Both the position numbers and the translations under genes were made by a program. A stretch of 64,000 nt of DNA from Geosiphon pyriformis (Eukaryota; Glomeromycota; Glomeromycetes; Archaeosporales; Geosiphonaceae): the NCBI GenBank assembly GCA_016748015.1, contig JAAOMT010000151.1:186001-250000 (forward strand), in the 5' to 3' direction. Under the pieces are notes generated by a model. It had not been told where the DNA came from. It worked only from the letters and a program-made list of their open reading frames with translations, and ran no database searches. Positions 57,690 to 64,000 of this stretch are shown piece by piece (position 1 is the stretch's first letter; each line of letters opens with the position of its first letter).

Positions 57690-57707
57690 TTCCGTGGGAG
57701 AGCACCA
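57690..57707 (-). other. Gypsy-B putative primer-binding site
   Basis: In element sense, TGGTGCTCTCCCACGG begins two bases after the 5' LTR. It starts with TGG, like the site of Gypsy-A. Confidence 0.55.
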
Positions 57708-57709
57708 AA

Positions 57710-58689
57710 TGTTACCGGAGGTTTTTGGTCTCTTTTCTGTAATGTTGTTGATATTTATTTGCTGTGAATTCACGTTTTCTGGATGTGGTTAAACCTCCAA
57801 TAACTGAATTTATCTTCAAATTATCTCCTATAATTTGAACTTTCTGGGCTTATGAATGAAATGGCCAATTCCATGCCAGTTGCTTTATGTAGTTATGTTG
57901 TAGTAAACGTCAACTCTTTCCCAGGAATTGCTCGTCTGGAAGCTCACTAAAAATGGGTAGTTACTTTGCTGTGAAAGTCAACTTTTCTACAGGAATCTCG
58001 TCTGTAGGCTACCTTAATGATTGTAATAAGAAAAGAAAAGAAAAATAAAAGAAGTGTAAAAGAAATAAGATTTTATCAAGGGAAACGTTTTCTATCCAGG
58101 CCTGGAGTTACTAACAGTTTACTGAAATTGGTAGCTAATCAATTTCGAAATGTTAGTTGGGTTTTGGGGATTTTCCAAGTGCAATAATTAAAAAACTTGG
58201 TTTTTCAAATTATTTGATATTTATTTCTTTTTGTGTGTATAGAAATGGTTCTAAGTGATAAATCTAAAGTAAGATACATTTTCTCGAAAAGAGAAGCTTT
58301 TCTTTTATACAACTTGTTGTAACACTATTCTATAAACTTGAACTTTGCTATTTTCTACAATTTCGCTGAACTAAAGATACATTTCGGCAGACTACAAATT
58401 ATTTTGGCGAACTATTAGATATTTCGGTGAATTATCAATTATTTCGGCAAATTTCTACAAATTTTGGCAAACTTCTGAATATTACATAGTTTGGGGTATT
58501 GCATGATTGATCGTCGCAATTAGGTTACATTTGTGTTGTGTACAATTTGGGTTATTAATTAAATGATAATTTCGGACATTTTTGCTAATGTAATAAGTGA
58601 TCATTTAAAACAATAATATATGCTAATTAATGATAGGAATTATAAAATAATTTTATGCTAAATAATATCTCTAATTTCGTCTGGTAACA
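57710..58689 (-). repeat. Gypsy-B 5' LTR
   Basis: 980 bases. It contains about six imperfect tandem units related to TTTCGGCGAACTA at about 58,365-58,480, matched in the other LTR. Confidence 0.93.
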
Positions 58690-59025
58690 ACGTGTAATTG
58701 TATCATTTGAAAATTATTAAATAAAATGTAACTGAAAAATATATCTGATATCTAATATTGAATTCTAAGAGTGCTGATGTGAGGCATAAAATTATACCAG
58801 TATGTGATTATTTGTTAACAGTACAGACTATTTTTTTACCTTCAAATTTTCTGGTTATCTTTTAAAAAGTATAGTGACTGAAATATTTTATGAAACTGAT
58901 CTTACATATTGAATCCATACTTATTTAATTCATTCTTTGAAGTTGAATTCTCTTTGATTCCTTTTATTACCCTACAATTCTGTTCTCTCTTGTTATCTGT
59001 TAGTTTGTTATTTCAACTCATAACA
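58690..59025 (+). repeat. Gypsy-A 3' LTR, second part
   Basis: Aligns with about 41,816-42,147 of the 5' LTR and ends ATAACA. The first four bases (ACGT) are the target-site copy of ATGT at 48,832-48,835 with one transition. Confidence 0.92.
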
Positions 59026-59583
59026 ATATATTATTATTTATTTTAAGTTTTTTGTTATAATTATAATTGTTTTTATTTGTTAATTAGTTTTAATATTAAA
59101 TAATAATAATAATAATATAATTTTTTTTTATTAATTAAAAAAATGTTTTTGTTTTTTTTTTATTAGTTTTATGAGTAAAATTCAAATATTATCTAGTACA
59201 ATACATTAAACTAAGTAATTTAAATTAAACATAAATTATATATTTACTATATATAATCAGTTACTTAAGCCAATTAAGATAATATTAAGCTTTTATATAA
59301 ATACTAACACTATTATTAATACTAAAAATAAATAAACACAAAATATATGTGCCAAAACTCATATTTAAAGTCTTAGCAATACTAAATAATTTGATTATAT
59401 TTCTTGACAATGTATTTAAAAAACCATTAATAAAAAAAAACACTAAATTATTTAATAAAATCAAATCTTTTTTTTCTATAACTACATAATATTTAGAGTA
59501 TATAAACCAAATTTCATTCTTATAAGCCAAAATCAAATTAAAACAAATATTAATGTAAACTATTAACTTTTTGTTTCCTTAAT
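59026..59583. other. AT-rich spacer between Gypsy-A and LINE-C
   Basis: AT-rich, with an AAT/ATA repeat at about 59,100. An 83-codon minus-strand frame is AT-biased chance. No gene seen. Confidence 0.55.
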
Positions 59584-61850
59584 TTTATGACCACAATCAG
59601 AGCAAAGAGTAAAAAAGCTGCACCTAATATCTGTTCTGAGATATCTAATAAAATTTCAACTAGAGGAGCTTTCTCTGTTGTAAAAACAACTAAGCAGAAC
59701 ATTTTAGAAGCCTTTTTTTTACCCAGTAATCGTGATAAGCTGCTTTTGGTAGCCACTGAAATAACTTCTTCATCTTTGGCTGGTTTCTCACTAGTCAAAG
59801 TTCTCTCAAAGAGACACACTTGGATTAGTTTCAGTGTTGTCTTCATCTCAACTAAGAGCCCAAAAGTTTTTAATAATAGACTAGTTAACAAGCTGGTTTT
59901 TCTCTTCATAGCTTCTACATCTGGTGCTGCTAGCACCTTCTCTTCAAAAAAAAATGGTCAAAAAGACCAAAAGTTCAGAAAAGTGGGAGCAATTACTTGC
60001 CTCTACTATTATTACACTGAACTTCTTTGTGGTTCTCAATAAGATCTTAGATGAAATCTTCATAGCATTATTTAGCACATCATCCAAGATAGGCCTAAAT
60101 CAACCACTGGCTGTGTTGCTAAATGTGTGTCTTTTAGTAAATCTTTGCCAGTTTTAGAAGCAAAACAATTTTCTCCTGTTGGGTCACCTATTCTTGGGAA
60201 TTGGGCTGATTAAATAGAAACTGAATTATCTCTTTTTCTAGTTTTTAGTGCTACTTCTGGTGGTGCTTTAGAAACTATTACTAATCGTCAAAGGTTTGTT
60301 GGGTGGGTGGCCTCTATTCTGGTGCCTAGTGCTACTTTTAAGATCAAATTGGCTCATATTAAGGCTATTTTTCAGTCAGTACATGGTTTTTTAAATGCAA
60401 AGTCAGTATCAAAAAACAATGTGAAGCTGTTTTGTGTGGAGTTTGCTTCTCAAGTGTCTTTGGAAGCTGCATTCTTGATTGAGCTTACAAGTTCTGTACA
60501 TTTGGCCACCCTCAAAATTGCCAAGTCTTTGGTAATTTCTAAGTCTGGTTTCTTTTCTGCTGCTGTTGCACTGTGTAATGTGCTCTTGGATGTGTCTGCT
60601 GCTGATATTAAAACAGCTCTCAGTGTATTTGGTAGTGTTACTCATATTGTGCTGAAGCCTGCTGGCATTTGGCAGTATGTAGTGGTTTATTTTGAAAAGT
60701 TGAACTCTGCTGTGTCTGCTTTGAATCATTGGTCAGTTTTGGTGGACAAGGATAGTATTAGAATCCTCCCTCTGGTAAATCAAAATAAAACTATTTTGTC
60801 TTGTAATAAGTTTAAGGCCAAGTTGGTCAATCTTTCTTCTGGATGCACAGCTTTTGAAATCAGTAATATGATTTCTTAAGTTGGTGGTCGGACATGTTTT
60901 ATCTCTTATTTTCTTGAGTCTGGTCATTGTTTTTGGTTTGCTCTAATCACATTTGGTTCCCAAGCTGATTTGAACTCTGCTATTGTCAAAACTGGTATAT
61001 TAAAAAAATTCCATATTTGGTGGAAAACTCCTGGTTGTCGGCATTGTTTCAAGTATTAAGAACTGGGCCATCTAACTATAGACTGTAAGGTTTTTCTACC
61101 TTCCCTTCCCAAGTTTCCCAAGATGTTCACATCATGCTTTATTGGTCCTAAGTCTTATGCCAAAGCTTTTGCTTCCTTGGCTTTCTTTGGATTTCTATCT
61201 TTGTCATTTCTTGTTTCTTTTCTAGTTGTTGTTGGTAATTCTTTGGTGCTATCCCGACTGTCTTTTTTGGAATCTGATTTGACTAAGCTTTCTGCTTTGG
61301 TTGAGTTTATTGTTAAGCCTATTGGCTTTCTGGTTACAATTTTTGAACAGTTTATTAATGGTGATTTGGTTTTAAGTAGTGCTCTTGGTCTTAGGATTAA
61401 TGAGGTTTTGGTGTATATGGGTTTTTTTAGTAGGACTGTTGGTAAGTTGGTGAGAGAAGTAGTTTCTTTGAAAAAAAAATGCTGTATGAAAGACATTAAT
61501 ATGTCTGGTAATTCAGAGCTTCCACCTGTTATGGGTGATGAAGTGTTTTTCAACTTAATGTTTCTTTAGGAGCATAAGTCTGTTGATGTTAAAACTAATC
61601 CCCTTAAAACTGCCGAGTGGCTAGTTGGTTTGGTTTTTTGCAGTACAACTTTGTTTTCTGTTATTCAAAAGATGTTGTCTTTGGGTAAGTTTTCTTCTAT
61701 AGTATTAGCATAGTGTATTTTTGACTGGTCCAAATGGCTGGTCATGTGTAGAAAATGCATGATTAACACCTAGTTTAGATTGATTCTTTGATATATTGTT
61801 CTAAATAGCTTTTGGGCCTCACTTGTTAAACTTTAATAATAAAAAAATCA
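59584..61850 (+). mobile_element. LINE-C, ORF1-only LINE derivative
   Basis: It begins near an ATG at 59,587, carries an ORF1 (to about 61,710) and passes directly into a 3' tail (about 61,730-61,850). The tail contains GGGCCTCACTTGTTAAACTT and ends TAATAATAAAAAAA. No endonuclease or RT is present between ORF1 and the tail, in contrast to LINE-A and LINE-B. The sequence CTGGTCAYGTGTAGAAAATGCATGATT just before the tail is shared with LINE-A. It might be an internally deleted copy or a non-autonomous subfamily. Confidence 0.75.
59587..61710 (+). pseudogene. LINE-C ORF1: RRM-like and zinc-knuckle protein, broken
   Basis: N-terminal MTTIRAKSKKAAPNICSEIS, then a Ser/Thr-rich region; a frameshift at the poly(A) run at 59,946; an RRM-like segment (60,300-60,880: ATFKIKLAHIKAIFQSVHGF, and ADIKTALSVFGSVTHIVLKP); a CCHC-like knuckle CRHCFKY-stop-ELGHLTIDC at about 61,040; and a heptad-rich C-terminus LESDLTKLSALVEFIVKPIG. 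Stops: TAA at 60,877 and 61,058 (both sit where Gln would fit), TAG at 61,567. The N-terminal stretch is similar to the relict at 2,545. Confidence 0.8.
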
Positions 61851-64000
61851 AATTATGTACAAAATTTGTAATCTTATTAACAATAATCTTAAGATCTTTA
61901 AAAACAAAAAAAATTTCAGAAACCAAGTTTTAAAAACAAAACTCTTGTATAAAACAATATAAATTACAAAATTTTATAAATATGATAATATTACTTATAT
62001 AATAATAGAAAATAATAAGTTAAATAAATAGACAATTAAAAGTAGACATAGTAAAAAAAAACTCTTAGTAAAAATTGCAGAATTTTAGAATTTTAGAAAT
62101 TTTTATAGGAAGAATTCAAAGATTTTAAGAAATATTATATAACAATAAAATTAGAAAAAAAAACAGACTAGAATTAGAGACAAAAATTTAAAACTTAGTC
62201 TTTTTATTTATTTATTTTAAAAGTTAGTTTGTTATTACTTAAAATAAAATTATTTATTTATTAATTAAATTTTCAATTATTATGTAATTTATATTATTAT
62301 TATTATTACTTGATTAAATTATTAATATTTTTTGTTATATTAACAACTTATGCTAATAATAATTAATACTTAATCATATTAAAACAATAACTCTTAATTA
62401 TAATTATTAACAAAATACTAATTTTTAATTTTTTTTTATTTTGTTTGTTGTATTTATTTATTAAAAAAAGAGATTAAATACTAAGTTTTAATGTTAAAAA
62501 TAGTTTGATAAAAAATTTGTAAAACAAGAGTGAATATTAAAAAAATAGTTTATTAAAAAAACATAATTACCAGATTAAATTAGCCATTACATTAAAGAAA
62601 AAAATACACAGAAAACAATATTAATTGAATTTTTGTTTATTATATAAAAAACTTAATTAAATTTTTCAGATCACAAAAATCTTCAGAATTTATTATTATC
62701 AGTATTTATTAATCAAATTACAGATTAGAGTTCTAATGTTTGATTCAATTTAATTTAAGTTTAATTGAACCACTAAACTAAACTAAATTCAAACAGAAAA
62801 TTTGGCAAAATTTCAAATTCAAACTTGAATCAGACTTAAAATTACTGAACTTGAATTAAATCTGAACACATACAACAAGTTTAATTTGAGTTTAGTTTAA
62901 AGTTTATAAATATGTTTAGATTTAACTATTAAAATATTATATTATATTATATTATTATTTAATTTTTTTTTAATAATTTTTGTATTTATAATTGAAAATA
63001 CTATGCTGTTTTTATAGTTTTAAACATTAAGTAAAATCTCATATCTATAATTATATTTTTATCTGCAAAAAAAGTGCATTCAAAAGCAACAGATAATTCT
63101 TGAATTGCCAAATAATTATGAACTATATATACAAGATGAAAAAATTGTGTTTGATGTATCTAAATATTGAATTATTAATAAAATGTTAATTTAGATAAAT
63201 ATTTTTTGTAATATATTTTCTATTATACTATTATATTTATTTTTTTATTGGCCACTTTTTCAAAAATATAATGATCAATTTTGTCAAGTTTCTTTCTTTA
63301 TTATTGTTAAAGTTTGTCTTTAATATGAATTATATAACTAATACTATAGTATTATTAAAATTGTCATTTAACAAAAAACTGTTATTTAATGTTGGTATAA
63401 TATTCAATATGTATTTTGTTTCAAAAAAAATATGTATTCTAAAGATTTATTTATCATATAAAAGTTAAACAATAAAATTGTTTGAATAAATTAATAACTT
63501 ATAATTTTTTTGTTTTATTAATATTGTTATCTAAAAATTCTTTCTTTGTAAAATAATAGAATTTTTTTTTGGATTCAATGCAGTACAGAATATTATAGTT
63601 GTATTTGTTTTAGAGTAATATTTAACCAACTTTTTTTTGCTGTTTTAGTTATTGTAACAAGTAATAAATCTAATATTAAATATATTAAATAAATAACTAA
63701 ATAAATACAATTAAGATTATAATGGTTTATTAGATTTATTATTATTAATTGTGTTTTTAATGTAATCAAAAATGATATTAAAGAAAAAAATAATTAAGAA
63801 GGCAGTATTTTTTAAACTGGCTGATATTTTGACCATAATATTTTTAAATAATTCAAAAAATTTACCAATTTTATTAAAAACAATCCACTAATTATGTGAA
63901 ATAGCATATTAATAGAAGTTAATATAAATGCTAGTAAGAGTATTTAATGCTATAAATTTACAGTTAGAATTTTTGTATTCAAAATAAATAGAATCAGAAA
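61851..64000. other. AT-rich desert at the right end
   Basis: No gene-like frame. 62,700-62,900 is slightly less AT-rich and contains several imperfect inverted phrases around TTCAAATTCAAACTTGAATC, perhaps a remnant of a small transposon, but no boundaries could be set. The remainder is simple AT sequence. Confidence 0.5.

Larger units (their letters stand above)
48836..58689 (-). mobile_element. Gypsy-B, dUTPase-bearing Ty3/gypsy element, nested in the Gypsy-A LTR
   Basis: Two 980-base LTRs (48,836-49,815 and 57,710-58,689). On the plus strand each begins TGTTAC and ends TAACA. The internal region on the minus strand reads leader, gag, protease, Cys-rich domain, dUTPase, RT, RNase H, integrase and a 3' ORF. 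In the first 190 bases I count nine LTR differences, seven of them transitions, so the insertion is younger than Gypsy-A but not new. It is flanked by a 4-base duplication ATGT/ACGT. Gag-Pro-Pol would be a single long frame broken mainly by substitutions, plus frameshifts near 51,770. Confidence 0.95.
41439..59025 (+). mobile_element. Gypsy-A, Ty3/gypsy LTR retrotransposon, interrupted by Gypsy-B
   Basis: 5' LTR 41,439-42,147, internal region 42,148-48,476 and 3' LTR split into 48,477-48,835 and 58,690-59,025. LTRs begin TGTTAT and end ATAACA. A 4-base ATAT target duplication flanks it. The gene order gag, protease, RT, RNase H, integrase is that of Ty3/gypsy. It is heavily decayed, with many stops and several catalytic residues substituted, and is older than the nested Gypsy-B. 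Confidence 0.93.

Noticed and set aside
1-64000. tRNA, rRNA or CRISPR-like arrays
   Set aside because: No cloverleaf with plausible A and B boxes, no rRNA core sequence and no regular repeat-spacer array was seen by eye; a tRNA scan could still find a divergent one.

Overview
The window looks like nuclear DNA of an AT-rich, intron-rich fungus, most plausibly an arbuscular mycorrhizal fungus (Glomeromycotina, Rhizophagus-like). This is inferred, not proved. The reasons are the extreme AT bias outside genes, many short GT-AG introns, a decayed kinase of the expanded tyrosine-kinase-like type, and large numbers of decayed LINE and Ty3/gypsy elements of a style I associate with that group.

Layout. 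1-2,400: an ATT microsatellite, a broken kinase and an unidentified stretch. 2,400-4,700: AT desert with a nearly erased LINE. 4,707-9,760: LINE-A (minus strand). 9,761-10,850: AT desert. 10,851-33,774: a compact island of nine housekeeping genes: a G-protein alpha subunit; a Qa-SNARE (syntaxin/Sso type); RAMP4/SERP1; ATG22; mitochondrial tyrosyl-tRNA synthetase; an RF2-type organellar release factor; a MATH-BTB protein; Sm D1; and USP39/Sad1. It ends with a tenth gene, a LARGE-like GT49 glycosyltransferase. All ten have exon structures whose phases close exactly by hand, except for one uncertain junction in the MATH-BTB gene and two equivalent acceptor choices in the release-factor gene. Two neighbouring pairs are divergent and share a process: TyrRS/RF2 (mitochondrial translation) and Sm D1/USP39 (pre-mRNA splicing).

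33,960-59,025: transposon territory. LINE-B (plus strand, ORF1 and ORF2) is followed by Gypsy-A (plus strand). The 3' LTR of Gypsy-A is split by a second element, Gypsy-B (minus strand), with identical-length 980-bp LTRs. Gypsy-B encodes Gag, protease, a Cys-rich zinc-binding domain, a five-motif dUTPase, RT/RNase H and integrase, plus an uninterrupted 220-codon ORF in the envelope position. 59,584-61,850: LINE-C, which carries only ORF1 and a 3' tail. 61,850-64,000: AT desert.

The main observations for follow-up are four. First, the dUTPase/Cys-rich module and the extra 3' ORFs of the gypsy elements. Second, premature stops in the elements are consistently explained by C-to-T or G-to-A transitions, and several catalytic Asp residues have become Asn. 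Third, an RF2-type factor with an SPF motif sits in a fungal nuclear genome. Fourth, three LINEs and one relict share a 3'-tail motif.
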